This document shows positions 1-9,280 of a stretch of 64,000 nt of DNA, piece after piece. The DNA is from Reyranella sp. CPCC 100927. GTDB taxonomy: Bacteria; Pseudomonadota; Alphaproteobacteria; Reyranellales; Reyranellaceae. The stretch spans positions 410,646 to 474,645 of the forward strand of contig NZ_VOHA01000005.1 in assembly GCF_007859315.1 (NCBI RefSeq). The letters are read 5' to 3'. Under the pieces are notes generated by a model, which saw only the letters and a program-made list of their open reading frames with translations, ran no database searches and was not told the DNA's origin. Each line of letters starts with the position of its first letter. Positions within the stretch are counted from its first letter, which is position 1. Both the position numbers and the translations under genes were made by a program.

Positions 1-450
1 CTGGAACTCCGCCTGTGCCCCGTTGCCGATGATCGCCATGCAGTCGGCATCGGCGGACGCCAGATGCTTCGCCGCCACCGCCGACGTTGCCGCCGTGCGC
101 AGCGCCGTCAGGATGGTCATTTCCGACAAGAGCACGGGATAGCCGCTGTGCACGTCGGCGAGCAGACCGAAGGCCGTCACCGTCTGGCGACCTTCGCGCC
201 GGTTGCGCGGATGGCCGTTGACGTACTTGAAGCTGTAGATATCACCGTCGCTGATCGGCATCAGTTCGATGACGCCTTCAGAACTGTGGGAGGCTACACG
301 CGGCGACTTGTCGAAGATTTCCCAGCGACGGAAGTCCGCTTCGATATAGCCGGCAAGCTCAACCAGAAAGCGCTCGATGCCGATATGCAAGACCAGCTTC
401 ATCATATGGTCGACGCTGACGAAGGGAACGATATTCAGTTTGTCCGGCAT
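1..450 (-). CDS. Ornithine cyclodeaminase family protein, N-terminal part (cut by window edge)
   Basis: The reverse strand reads open from an ATG at 448-450 to the first base of the window, giving 150 residues with no stop, so the gene continues to the left. The visible part matches the N-terminal half of the ornithine cyclodeaminase/mu-crystallin family: a helix ending in DFRRWEIFDKSPRVASHS, then GVIELMPISDG, FKYVNGHPRN, the VTAFGLLADVHSGYP strand, the LLSEMTILTALRTAATSA helix and the start of the Rossmann domain at IIGNGAQAEFQ. Family members convert L-ornithine to L-proline plus ammonia, or act as imine reductases on related amino acids, using NAD. The gene is divergent from an amino-acid ABC transporter and sarcosine oxidase genes, which fits a role in amino-acid breakdown. 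The C-terminal half is not visible, so the exact substrate is open. Confidence 0.88.
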   Translation of the reverse strand, partial: MPDKLNIVPFVSVDHMMKLVLHIGIERFLVELAGYIEADFRRWEIFDKSPRVASHSSEGVIELMPISDGDIYSFKYVNGHPRNRREGRQTVTAFGLLADVHSGYPVLLSEMTILTALRTAATSAVAAKHLASADADCMAIIGNGAQAEFQ

Positions 451-675
451 GGCGCGCACGCTCCCAGGCTATCGCCGATGACACCAATCCGCCTGCGCCG
501 ATCTGCAGCCAGAGCGTAGACCCGATCAACCAGGCCGGAAACGGCCTGCAGCCACGGCTCGGCGAACGATCCCGCCATAATTTCTATATGTCCTATCCAG
601 TTATTTTTGCAGACGTGTGCTTGCGCGAGACGATAAGCTTGCCGCCGCTTTTGCCTAGAGACAGGAAATCGGCCG

Positions 676-1515
676 ATGTTTTCGCTGAAGAGTCTGGCGC
701 AGGGATGTGCGGTTTTGGGGATGTCGCTTGCAGCGGCTGGTACGGCGCAGGCCGGCGCCGTGCTCGACAAGATCAAGGAACGCGGTGAGATCGTCGCTTG
801 CATCAAGGTCGATTATCGCCCGTTCGGCTTCCGCGACCCGTCCGGCGGCATGATCGGCCTCGAACACGACCTGGTCGACGATATCCAGGCCCGCCTGTCG
901 GCCGCATTGGGCAAGCCGATCAAGGTGCAGCGTGTGCCGGTGATTGCCGCCAATCGTGTGCAATTCCTCGAGCAGGGCAAGTGCGACATGCTGATGGCGA
1001 CGATGACCGACACGCCCGAGCGGCGCCGGCTCATCCGCATCGTGGAACCCAACTACTACGCGTCGGGCATCACGGTGATGGCGAAGAAGTCCACCCCGAT
1101 CAAGAAGTGGGACGACATCCGCGGCCAGACCCTGTGCACCAGCCAGGGCGCTTTCTGGAACAAGGAGTATGAGCGCAAGTACGAGCTCAAGCTGCTGGCC
1201 TTTGCCGGCATCGCCGAATCGGAGCAGGCCCTGCGCGACGGCCGCTGCATCGGCTCGCTCACGGACGACTCGCTGGCGGCGTCCCGGCTGACCGACAAGG
1301 AGATCTGGGGCGACTACGAGATCAAGCTGCCGACCCAGGACACCAAGCCGTGGGGACTGGCCGTGCAGCACGGTGATGACGACCTGTTCAAGCTCATGAC
1401 GGCCGCCTCGATCGACTGGCACAAGACCGGTAAGATCGTCACGCTCGAAAAGAAGTGGGGTATCGAGCCCACCGACTTCATCAAGGACCTGCACGAGAAG
1501 TACAAGGCGAAGTAG
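676..1515 (+). CDS. Polar amino-acid ABC transporter, periplasmic substrate-binding protein
   Basis: This 279-residue protein belongs to solute-binding protein family 3. It starts with a Sec signal peptide (hydrophobic stretch about residues 5-24, cleavage near AQA-GAV), followed by the typical two-lobe fold with IVACIKVDYRPFGFRD, IGLEHDLVDDI, FLEQGKCDMLMATMTDTPERR and WGLAVQHGDDDL. It would deliver an amino acid or related amine to the permeases encoded next. The ATG at 676 has an AGGAAA-type ribosome site just upstream. The permease genes follow after 316 bp filled with two palindromic repeats, so binding protein and membrane parts may be expressed at different levels. The 225 bp to the divergent ornithine cyclodeaminase gene contain an AT-rich patch around 580-610 that probably holds the promoters. 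The substrate cannot be read from sequence. Linkage to sarcosine oxidase suggests an N-methylated or related amino acid. Confidence 0.9.
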   Translation: MFSLKSLAQGCAVLGMSLAAAGTAQAGAVLDKIKERGEIVACIKVDYRPFGFRDPSGGMIGLEHDLVDDIQARLSAALGKPIKVQRVPVIAANRVQFLEQGKCDMLMATMTDTPERRRLIRIVEPNYYASGITVMAKKSTPIKKWDDIRGQTLCTSQGAFWNKEYERKYELKLLAFAGIAESEQALRDGRCIGSLTDDSLAASRLTDKEIWGDYEIKLPTQDTKPWGLAVQHGDDDLFKLMTAASIDWHKTGKIVTLEKKWGIEPTDFIKDLHEKYKAK

Positions 1516-1547
1516 TACCGACTATCGCTGGAGTGTGGCTCAGGATC

Positions 1548-1633
1548 GTCATCCCGAGCGCAGCGAGGGATCTTTCGATGCAGGCGCACCCGTGCGCCAC
1601 TTTTAAAAGATCCCTCGCTGCGCTCGGGATGAC
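1548..1633. repeat. Perfect 28-bp inverted repeat with nested hairpin (MITE/REP-like)
   Basis: Two perfectly complementary 28-base arms (1548-1575 and 1606-1633), each carrying GTCATCCCGAGCGCAGCGAG or its complement, flank a 30-base centre. The centre holds its own perfect hairpin, GGCGCAC (1583-1589) with GTGCGCC (1592-1598). The arms are of a type that recurs in many high-GC bacterial genomes as a non-coding palindromic element. It lies between the binding-protein gene and the permease genes of one ABC transporter, and could act as a partial terminator or mRNA-stabilising hairpin. Confidence 0.85.
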
Positions 1634-1690
1634 AGCTGTATCAGGGACGTGTGATTCCGGGTAGTAGGACGTGACTGATCGGTCATCAAT

Positions 1691-1782
1691 CTCATTCTGA
1701 GGAGATCGCTCAGCGGTCGTCTCGAAGGATGGGCTCCACGGTGCAGGTTGCCCCCTTCGAGGCGCTCGCTCGTCAGGGTGAG
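1691..1782. repeat. Imperfect palindromic repeat, second REP-like element
   Basis: The left side (1691-1734, CTCATTCTGAGGAG...CTCGAAGGATGGGC) and right side (1750-1782) are inverted copies with mismatches and one insertion in the left arm. The CTCGAAGG and CTGAGGAG motifs are those of a REP family common in alphaproteobacteria. With the repeat at 1548-1633 it fills almost all of the 316-bp gap 1516-1831, in which no gene was seen. Confidence 0.65.
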
Positions 1783-1831
1783 GGGCGCGCCCTTATGGCA
1801 GCGACAGATTTGAGTGTGTTCGGGGGTAAGT

Positions 1832-2581
1832 GTGGAGGCAATCCAGGCATGGTTCCGTCGGCTGTACGACGTGACCGGCATCAATCTCACGATCTTCTAT
1901 GATCCATGGGACGGGCTGAAGTACCTCAAGGGCATCGGGCTGACGCTTGAGCTTGCGGTTCTCGCCGTCGTGTTCTCCCTGGTGGTCGGTATCGTCGGCG
2001 CCTGGTTGCAGGGCGTGCGTTTCGCGCCGTTGCGCTGGCTGGTCTATGCCTACATCCAGTTCTTCCGCAACACGCCGCCGCTGGCACAGCTCTATTTCTT
2101 CTATTTCGGCCTGGGCGCACTGGTTCCCACCACGACCAATGCCTTCGGCCAGGCCGAGCCGATCCTGAACAACTTCCAGTGGGCCGTGATCGCGCTCTCG
2201 TTCTTCGCCGGCGCCTTCAACGTCGAGATCTTCCGATCCGGCATCGAGGCCGTGCCGCAAGCCACCGTCGAGGCGGCCCGCGCCTTGGGCTACAGCCGGC
2301 TGAAGGCCTACGTTCATATCGTGCTGCCGCTGGCGATCCGCATCTGCCTGCCGTCGCTCAACAACAACCTGGTCAACCTGGTGAAGACCACGGCCATCGC
2401 CTACGCCATCGCCGTACCCGAGGCGCTCTACGTCGCCAATCAGCTGTGGAGCGACAACCTCAACGTCCCCGAGATGATGAACGTCGTGTTGGTGACCTAC
2501 CTAACCTTGGTCGGCCTTTTCGTGTTCGGCATTTCGCGGATCGAGCGCGCGCTGCATATACCCGGATACACGCCGTCATGA
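1832..2581 (+). CDS. Polar amino-acid ABC transporter permease 1
   Basis: This 249-residue inner-membrane permease belongs to the HisM/GltK family. Hydrophobic segments include GIGLTLELAVLAVVFSLVVG and a C-terminal VVLVTYLTLVGLFVFG. The EAA-loop that docks the ATPase is visible as VEAARALGYSRLKAYVHIVLPLAIR, preceded by the family motif FFRNTPPLAQLYF. I chose the GTG at 1832 because a GGGGG ribosome-site stretch lies at 1822-1826. An in-frame GTG at 1814 would add six residues with no ribosome site. The gene overlaps the next permease by 4 bp (ATGA), so the two are translationally coupled and probably form a heterodimeric channel for the substrate bound by the protein at 676-1515. Confidence 0.9.
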   Translation: MEAIQAWFRRLYDVTGINLTIFYDPWDGLKYLKGIGLTLELAVLAVVFSLVVGIVGAWLQGVRFAPLRWLVYAYIQFFRNTPPLAQLYFFYFGLGALVPTTTNAFGQAEPILNNFQWAVIALSFFAGAFNVEIFRSGIEAVPQATVEAARALGYSRLKAYVHIVLPLAIRICLPSLNNNLVNLVKTTAIAYAIAVPEALYVANQLWSDNLNVPEMMNVVLVTYLTLVGLFVFGISRIERALHIPGYTPS

Positions 2582-3422
2582 GTGCGCTGCTCCCGTCCCT
2601 GGCGGCGCGCCAGCAGCGCCCCGGTCTCTTCTGCCGCCACACCGGTCTGCCCTTCGTCGATCTGCGCTGGACGGCCGGCGTGCTGATCGCGGCAACGTTC
2701 CTGCTGGTGGCATTCAGCGCCGACGCCCAGAGCGGCGCCGGCCGCACCAGCATCTATGCGCTGCTGTGGAAATGGACACCCCTGCTGTTCCAGGGCTTCT
2801 GCCTCAACCTGCTGATGAGCGTGCTGGCGATGGCATTCGGCACGCTGCTGGGTGCGTTGCTGGGCCTCGCACAGATTTCGCTGCTGCCGCCGGTTCGCAC
2901 CAGTTCCTGGGCGCTGACGCAGGTCCTGCGCAACTCGCCATGGCTGGTGACGATCTTCTACATCATGTACCTGGTGCCGTTCGAGGTGAAGATTGGCGGC
3001 ACGGTCATTCCGTTGCCGGACTGGATCAAGGCGACATTCGGATTCACCCTGCCAGTGATGGCCAATGTGTCGGAGATCGTGCGCGGCGCCGTGCGGTCGA
3101 TCCCGGCGACGCAATGGGAGGCCGCACGGTCGCTGGCCTTCTCGCGTCGTCAGACACTGTGGATGATCATCATTCCGCAGTGCCTCAAGCGCATGCTGCC
3201 GCCGTGGATGAACCTGTATTCGATCCTGACGATGGGCACCGTGCTCGCCAACATCGTGGGTGTCTCCGAATCGCTCACCATCGTCCGCGACATCCTCGCA
3301 TCCGAGCGGCGGACCGACCTGCTGATGCCGATGTATGCCTACATCCTGGTGTGGTTCTTCCTGTACATCTACCCGATCAGCGTCGCGACCGTGCGGCTCG
3401 AGCGCAAATGGTCGGTGAAGGG

Positions 3423-3426
<4 letters not shown>
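2578..3426 (+). CDS. Polar amino-acid ABC transporter permease 2
   Basis: This 282-residue permease is of the same family as the preceding gene. The N-terminal transmembrane helix (about residues 32-49) is followed by the channel helices. The characteristic motif is LRNSPWLVTIFYIMYLVPFE and the ATPase-coupling loop is WEAARSLAFSRRQTLWMIIIPQCLKR. The final helix is YILVWFFLYIYPISVATV. The start ATG overlaps the stop of permease 1 in an ATGA junction, and the stop overlaps the start of the ATPase gene in the same way. The order permease-permease-ATPase with 4-bp overlaps indicates one operon and a heterodimeric transmembrane unit. Substrate specificity is not deducible. Confidence 0.9.
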
Positions 3427-4177
<751 letters not shown>

Positions 4178-4178
<1 letters not shown>

Positions 4179-5437
4179 TGGCACAGCCCTACTCGCTGAC
4201 GGCGCTGCTGCGTCATGCTTTTTCGGGACATCGCACCTGGCCCGCGGCCTGGCGCGCACCCGAGCCCAAAGCCGCCTACGACGTGGTTATCATCGGCGGT
4301 GGCGGCCATGGCTTGGCCGCCGCCTACTACCTCGCTAAGAACCACGGCATCACCAATGTCGCGGTACTGGAGAAAGGCTGGATCGGCGGCGGCAACACCG
4401 CGCGCAACACCACGATCATCCGTTCGAACTACCAGCAGGACGGCAACGCGCTGTTCTACGAGCATTCCGTCAAGCTGTGGGAAGGCCTGAGCCAGGACCT
4501 GAACTTCAACGTGATGTTCAGTCCGCGCGGCATGATCAACCTCTACCACACACCAGCCGACCGCGATGCCTGGGTTCGGCGCTACAATTCCATGCGGCTC
4601 AACGGCATCGACGCGGCGGTCCTGAACACGGCCGAGATCGCCGCGCTCGTGCCCGACCTCGATCTGGCCGCCGGCAGCCGTCATCCGGTGCTGGGTGGCG
4701 TGATCCAGCGCCGCGCCGGTGTCGCACGCCATGATGCGGTTGCGTGGGGCTTCGCCCGCGCCGCCGACCGCCGCGGTGTGGATATCATCCAGAACTGCGC
4801 CGTGACCGGCATCATCCGCGAGGGTGGCCGTGTCGTGGGTGTCGACACAACGCGTGGCCGCATCCTGGCGCCCAAGATTGCATCGTGTGTCGCCGGCAAT
4901 TCCTCGCGCGTCGCCGAGATGGTCGGGCTGCGCCTGCCGATCGAAAGCCATCTGTTGCAGGCGATGGTGACCGAGCCGGTGAAGCCCTTTCTGGATGTCG
5001 TGGTGTCATCGGGCGCGCATCGCGTCTACGTCAGCCAGACCGACAAGGGCGAGGTGCTGATCGGCGGCCGTCTCGACGGCTACAACTCCTACTCCCAGCG
5101 TGGCAGCCTGCCGGTGATCGAGGAGATCGCCGCCGGTGCCGCGGCACTGTTGCCGCGCCTGAAGCGCTTGCGGCTGATGCGCAGCTGGGCCGGCCTGGTC
5201 GACATGACGATGGACGGCAGCGCCATCATCTCCCGCACGCCGGTGGAAGGTTTCTACTTCAACGGCGGGTGGTGTTACGGCGGCTTCAAGGCGACTCCGG
5301 CATCGGGCTGGTGCTTCGCCCACCTCATCGCCACCGATGGACCGCACCCGCTGATCGAGCGCCATCGCCTGGACCGTTTCACCAGCGGCCATACCATCAA
5401 CGAACGCGGCGCCGGCCCGTCGCCGCACCTGCATTGA
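4178..5437 (+). CDS. soxB: Sarcosine oxidase subunit beta
   Basis: This 419-residue FAD- and FMN-binding catalytic subunit of heterotetrameric sarcosine oxidase oxidises sarcosine (N-methylglycine) to glycine. The dinucleotide-binding motif VVIIGGGGHGLAAAYYLA lies at about residues 36-53. His185 in ARHDAVAW is in the conserved position of the histidine that holds covalent FMN in characterised SoxB proteins. The C-terminal substrate/FAD region ends with NGGWCYGGFKATPASGW. Length and motifs are full for the family. The gene begins on the last base of the ABC ATPase stop codon, and soxD, soxA and soxG follow. A 106-bp palindromic repeat separates it from soxD. Confidence 0.95.
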
Positions 5438-5451
5438 GAGTTTGACATGCC

Positions 5452-5557
5452 CCTGGGAGCGCGGGCGTCCCGCCCGCTCATAACTCGCCCCTCTGCCACC
5501 CCCAGCGTGGCGGCGGATCACGCTTTCATGAGCGGGCGGGCCGCCCGCGCGCCCAGG
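5452..5557. repeat. 30-bp inverted repeat inserted between soxB and soxD
   Basis: Arms 5452-5481 and 5528-5557 match as inverted copies at 28 of 30 positions. They contain GCGGGCG, CCGCCCGCTCAT and their complements. The 46-base centre shows nothing else recognisable. The element occupies nearly the whole soxB-soxD gap and ends nine bases before the soxD start codon, so it probably also carries or blocks the soxD ribosome site. It is not related in sequence to the repeats at 1548-1633 or 15085-15250. Confidence 0.8.
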
Positions 5558-5565
5558 CACTGACC

Positions 5566-5841
5566 ATGTTGTCGATAACCTGCCCTGTCTGCGGTCCGCG
5601 CGATGAAGACGAGTTCGTCTTCGGCGGCGATGCTTCCGCTGCTCGTCCGGCCGATCCGCACACGCTCGACGACCAGGCGTGGACCGATTTCCTCTATCGG
5701 CGCGACAACCCTGCTGGCGCACACGAGGAACTCTGGTTCCACCGCTTCGGCTGCCGCCGCTGGCTGCGCGTACGGCGCGATACACGCACGCATGCCATCC
5801 TGGCCGCGCCGCGGCTCGCCGAGGACTCAGGTACGCCGTGA
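5566..5841 (+). CDS. soxD: Sarcosine oxidase subunit delta
   Basis: This 91-residue small subunit carries a complete zinc site: Cys6 and Cys9 in CPVCGPRDEDEF, and His59 and Cys63 in HRFGCRRW. This is the Cys-Cys-His-Cys arrangement known from heterotetrameric sarcosine oxidase structures. The protein is structural and stabilises the complex. Its stop overlaps the soxA start (GTGA). No strong ribosome site is visible because the upstream palindrome ends nine bases before the ATG. Confidence 0.93.
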   Translation: MLSITCPVCGPRDEDEFVFGGDASAARPADPHTLDDQAWTDFLYRRDNPAGAHEELWFHRFGCRRWLRVRRDTRTHAILAAPRLAEDSGTP

Positions 5842-8759
5842 CCCAACCCTTTCGCCTTAAGCGTGGCGGGGTCTGCATCGACCGCACGCGTCCCCTCACC
5901 TTCACCTTCGACGGCCGGTCATACCAGGGATATGCCGGCGACACGCTCGCCTCGGCCCTGATCGCCAACGGCGTGCACCTGGTCGGCCGCAGCTTCAAGT
6001 ATCACCGGCCGCGCGGCATCGTAGGGCTGGGGGTCGAGGAACCCAATGCGCTGATGCGCGTCGGCACAGGCACCCGCGCCGAGCCCAACGTGCGGGCAAC
6101 GACGGCCGCCCTGGTCGATGGCCTGGTGGCGCAGAGCCAGAACCGCTGGCCGTCGCTGCGCTTCGATGTCGGGCGGACCGCGGACCTGCTGTCCCGCCTG
6201 CTGCCGGCCGGGTTCTACTACAAGACCTTCATGGGCCCCGGCAAAGGATGGATGATCTACGAACCGTTCATCCGCCGGGCTGCCGGCCTGGGCGCACCGC
6301 CGGACGGCGTCGACCCGGACATCTACGACAAGCGCCACGCCCATGCTGACGTCCTGATCGCCGGTGGTGGCCTGACCGGCCTCGCCGCTGCCGTGGCTGC
6401 CGGTGCCCGCGGGGACCGCGTGATCCTGGCCGACGACGGTGCCGCGCTGGGCGGCGCCCCCTTTGCCGGCAGCGACATCATCGATGGATTGCCGGTCGCC
6501 GACTGGGTGGCGCGTGCCGCGGAGCGACTGGCGGCAATGCCCAACGTCCGCGTGCTCAGCCGCACCACCGTCGCCGGCGCCTACGATCACGGCTTTGCGG
6601 TCCTTGTCGAGGAGGTCGCAGGCAGCGTCCCGCGTCACCGCCTGTGGAAGGTCCGCAGCCGGCGCCTGGTGTTGGCGACAGGCGCGATCGAGCGGCCCCT
6701 GGTGTTCCCCGGCAATGACCGCCCGGGGATCATGCTGGCATCGGCGGCCCTGGGTTATGTCACACGTTACGCTGCCGCGCCCGGTCGACGTTTGGTGGTC
6801 GCCACCAACAATGACAGTGCGCATCACACCGCCATCGCCCTGAAGCAAGCCGGGCTCGATGTTGCGGCCATCCTCGATGTCCGCGACAGCATCGAGCCAG
6901 CCCGCCAGGCCGCCGCGCAGCAGCATGGCATCCCGCTCTACGGCGGCGCCGCGCTCACGCGCGTGTACGGAAGCCAGCGTGTCACGGGTGTCAGCTGGAC
7001 AGCGCGCCTCGGCGACGGGCGGCTGGACTGCGACTGTCTATGCATGTCGGGCGGTTGGACACCGACAGTTCATCTGCATTCGCAGACCCGCGGCACGCTG
7101 CGGTATGACACGGCCGTTCATGCCTTCCTGCCCGATCAGTCGATTGACAATGTTCGAAGCGTCGGCGCCTGCGCCGGCACGTTCGACATCGCCGACGCTG
7201 TCGCCCATGGCACGGCGGCAGGCAACAACACGACAGCGCCGGCACCGCTGCGGCGGGCCGTGGCGGCCGAACCGATCAACATGGCACAAGCCTTCCAGAA
7301 CGATGGCCGCAAGAGCTTCGTCGACTTCCAGAACGACGTGACGGCGGCCGATGTCAGGCTGGCGGCACGCGAAGGGTATCGCTCGGTCGAACACCTCAAG
7401 CGCTACACGACGCTGGGCATGGGCACCGACCAGGGCAAGCTCGGCGGCCTCAATGGACTCAGCCTGCTCGCCGCCGAACTGGGTAGCGCGCCCGGCGCGG
7501 TCGGCACCACGACATTCAGGCCCCCCTACACGCCCGTCCCGCTGGGTGCGCTGATCGGGCGCGATCAGGGCGAGGCACTGCAGCCCTCGCGCTACACGGC
7601 GCTGCACGACTGGCACGCTGCGCACGGCGCCGTGTTCGGCCAATCCGGTGCCTGGGTGCGGCCGCAATTCTACCGGCGCGCCGGCGAAAGCGATCTCGAC
7701 GCCGTCAACCGCGAGGTGACGGCGGTACGCAACAATGTCGGGCTGGTCGACGTCGCGACCCTGGGCAAGCTCGATATTCAAGGACCCGACGCGGCCGAGC
7801 TGCTCGACCGCCTCTACACCAACGGCTGGAAAAAGCTCGCCGTCGGCCGCAGCCGCTACGGCATCATGCTGCGCGAGGACGGCATGGTGTTCGATGACGG
7901 CGTCACCGCCCGCCTCGGTGACCAGCACTACGTGATGAGCACCACGACCGGCAATGCCGAGGCCGTGTTCGAGCATATCGAATTGCTGCTGCGAACCGCA
8001 TGGCGCCATCTGCGCGTATTCGTGACACCGGTAACCGAACACTGGTTCGCAGCCGCACTGGCCGGCCCCAACGCGCGGCGCGTCCTGCAGCGCGTCGTTC
8101 ACGACATCGATGTGTCGGACGCCGCCATACCGCACATGTCGATACGCCGTGGGCAGGTTGCTGGCGTGCCGGCGCGGATCTTCCGCCTGAGCTTCTCGGG
8201 CGAGCTGTCGTACGAGATCAACGTACGCACCACTGATGCCCGGCATCTGTGGGAGCGGCTGGTCGAAGCCGGACGCGCTGATCGACTGACCGTCTACGGC
8301 ACCGAGTCGATGGGCGTGCTGCGCATCGAGAAGGGCCACGTGGTGATCGGCCGCGAGGCGGATGGCCGCACGACGCCCGATGACCTCGGGCTCGGGAAGT
8401 TGTGCGCGACCACCAAGGATTTCGTCGGCCGCCGGTCCCTGTCGCTGCCGGCGCTGGTCGAGCCGGGCCGCAAGCAGCTCGTCGGACTGGTCGTCGAGCA
8501 TGCCGAGGATCGCCTGCCGGTCGGCGCCCATGTCGTGGCCGAAGGCCGTGCTGGACCACAACCTTCACTGGGCTTCATTACCTCGCAGGCGCACAGTCCC
8601 ACATTAGGGCGTCCGGTCGCGCTGGCGCTGGTTGCCGCGGGCCGCTCCCGGATCGGCGAGCGCCTGTTCGCGGCGTCGCCGACCGCCAGTACCAGCATCC
8701 CCGTCACCGTGACGGAGCCTGTCTTCGTCGATCCCGAAGGAAAGCGCCTCGATGCCTGA
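5838..8759 (+). CDS. soxA: Sarcosine oxidase subunit alpha
   Basis: This 973-residue large subunit has a 2Fe-2S-ferredoxin-like N-terminal domain (TFTFDGRSYQGYAGDTLASA), then a pyridine-nucleotide-disulfide oxidoreductase-like domain with the NAD-binding motif IAGGGLTGLAAAVAAGARG near residue 175. A C-terminal GcvT/aminomethyltransferase-like domain from about residue 600 binds tetrahydrofolate and takes up the one-carbon unit released from sarcosine as 5,10-methylene-THF. The C-terminal half shows GVLRIEKGHVVIG and DDLGLGKL, typical of that domain. Translation starts at GTG 5838, overlapping the soxD stop (GTGA). The stop overlaps soxG by 8 bp. Length is normal for the family. Confidence 0.95.
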   Translation: MTQPFRLKRGGVCIDRTRPLTFTFDGRSYQGYAGDTLASALIANGVHLVGRSFKYHRPRGIVGLGVEEPNALMRVGTGTRAEPNVRATTAALVDGLVAQSQNRWPSLRFDVGRTADLLSRLLPAGFYYKTFMGPGKGWMIYEPFIRRAAGLGAPPDGVDPDIYDKRHAHADVLIAGGGLTGLAAAVAAGARGDRVILADDGAALGGAPFAGSDIIDGLPVADWVARAAERLAAMPNVRVLSRTTVAGAYDHGFAVLVEEVAGSVPRHRLWKVRSRRLVLATGAIERPLVFPGNDRPGIMLASAALGYVTRYAAAPGRRLVVATNNDSAHHTAIALKQAGLDVAAILDVRDSIEPARQAAAQQHGIPLYGGAALTRVYGSQRVTGVSWTARLGDGRLDCDCLCMSGGWTPTVHLHSQTRGTLRYDTAVHAFLPDQSIDNVRSVGACAGTFDIADAVAHGTAAGNNTTAPAPLRRAVAAEPINMAQAFQNDGRKSFVDFQNDVTAADVRLAAREGYRSVEHLKRYTTLGMGTDQGKLGGLNGLSLLAAELGSAPGAVGTTTFRPPYTPVPLGALIGRDQGEALQPSRYTALHDWHAAHGAVFGQSGAWVRPQFYRRAGESDLDAVNREVTAVRNNVGLVDVATLGKLDIQGPDAAELLDRLYTNGWKKLAVGRSRYGIMLREDGMVFDDGVTARLGDQHYVMSTTTGNAEAVFEHIELLLRTAWRHLRVFVTPVTEHWFAAALAGPNARRVLQRVVHDIDVSDAAIPHMSIRRGQVAGVPARIFRLSFSGELSYEINVRTTDARHLWERLVEAGRADRLTVYGTESMGVLRIEKGHVVIGREADGRTTPDDLGLGKLCATTKDFVGRRSLSLPALVEPGRKQLVGLVVEHAEDRLPVGAHVVAEGRAGPQPSLGFITSQAHSPTLGRPVALALVAAGRSRIGERLFAASPTASTSIPVTVTEPVFVDPEGKRLDA

Positions 8760-9249
8760 CTCCCTTCCATCAGGCGTGCGGCTGCGGCAGGTCGGCGGCG
8801 TCACATTGACGGTGCTGCGCGGTAGCGGCAACGACCCTGCTTTCATCGCCGGCACCGCACGCTGGCTGGGACAACCGCTTCCCGACTCCTATACGGACTG
8901 TGCGCCGCATGGCGTGTGCCGCCTGGGCCCCGATGAATGGCTTCTGATGAGCCCGGCATCGCCGGCGGATCCGCCACCATCCACGGTGATCGCTGTGGAT
9001 GTGTCCTCGGCGCGGGCGATCGTCCGACTGGACGGTGTCGGCGTCACCGACCTGCTGGCCAAAGGCTGCGCCCTGGATTTTGAGGGCGGCGCCTTGGCGC
9101 CGGGCCGCTTCGCGCAAACCAGATTGGGCCCCTTTGCCGTTCTTCTGGTGGCACCGCGGGACACCGATGGTGTGGTCGATGTCCTGGTCGGCAGCAGCTA
9201 CACCAGAAGCCTGATCGCCTGGTTAACCGACGCCGGCGCTGTTCCATGA
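8752..9249 (+). CDS. soxG: Sarcosine oxidase subunit gamma
   Basis: This 165-residue protein is related to the GcvT C-terminal fold and completes the alpha-beta-gamma-delta heterotetramer. Recognisable parts are WLGPDEWLL-like CRLGPDEWLLMSP, VDVSSARAIVRLDG, LLAKGCALDF, FAQTRLGPFAVLL and a C-terminal VGSSYTRSLIAWLTDA. It overlaps the end of soxA by 8 bp and is the last gene of the transporter-sox unit. The next gene is convergent, only 31 bp away. Confidence 0.92.
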   Translation: MPDSLPSGVRLRQVGGVTLTVLRGSGNDPAFIAGTARWLGQPLPDSYTDCAPHGVCRLGPDEWLLMSPASPADPPPSTVIAVDVSSARAIVRLDGVGVTDLLAKGCALDFEGGALAPGRFAQTRLGPFAVLLVAPRDTDGVVDVLVGSSYTRSLIAWLTDAGAVP

Positions 9250-9280
9250 TCTGATCCGGGAGTCCAGGCCCCGGGCCGCT

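Noticed and set aside
435..581. A 48-codon minus-strand reading frame (MAGSFAEPWLQ...) upstream of and overlapping the cyclodeaminase start
   Set aside because: No ribosome site, no recognisable family, and only moderate third-position GC preference. It more likely represents leader sequence.
2766..3422. Arg/Gly/Asp-rich frames over the permease and many similar long frames across the window
   Set aside because: They are antisense or frame-shifted readings of high-GC genes, without motifs, signal peptides or ribosome sites.
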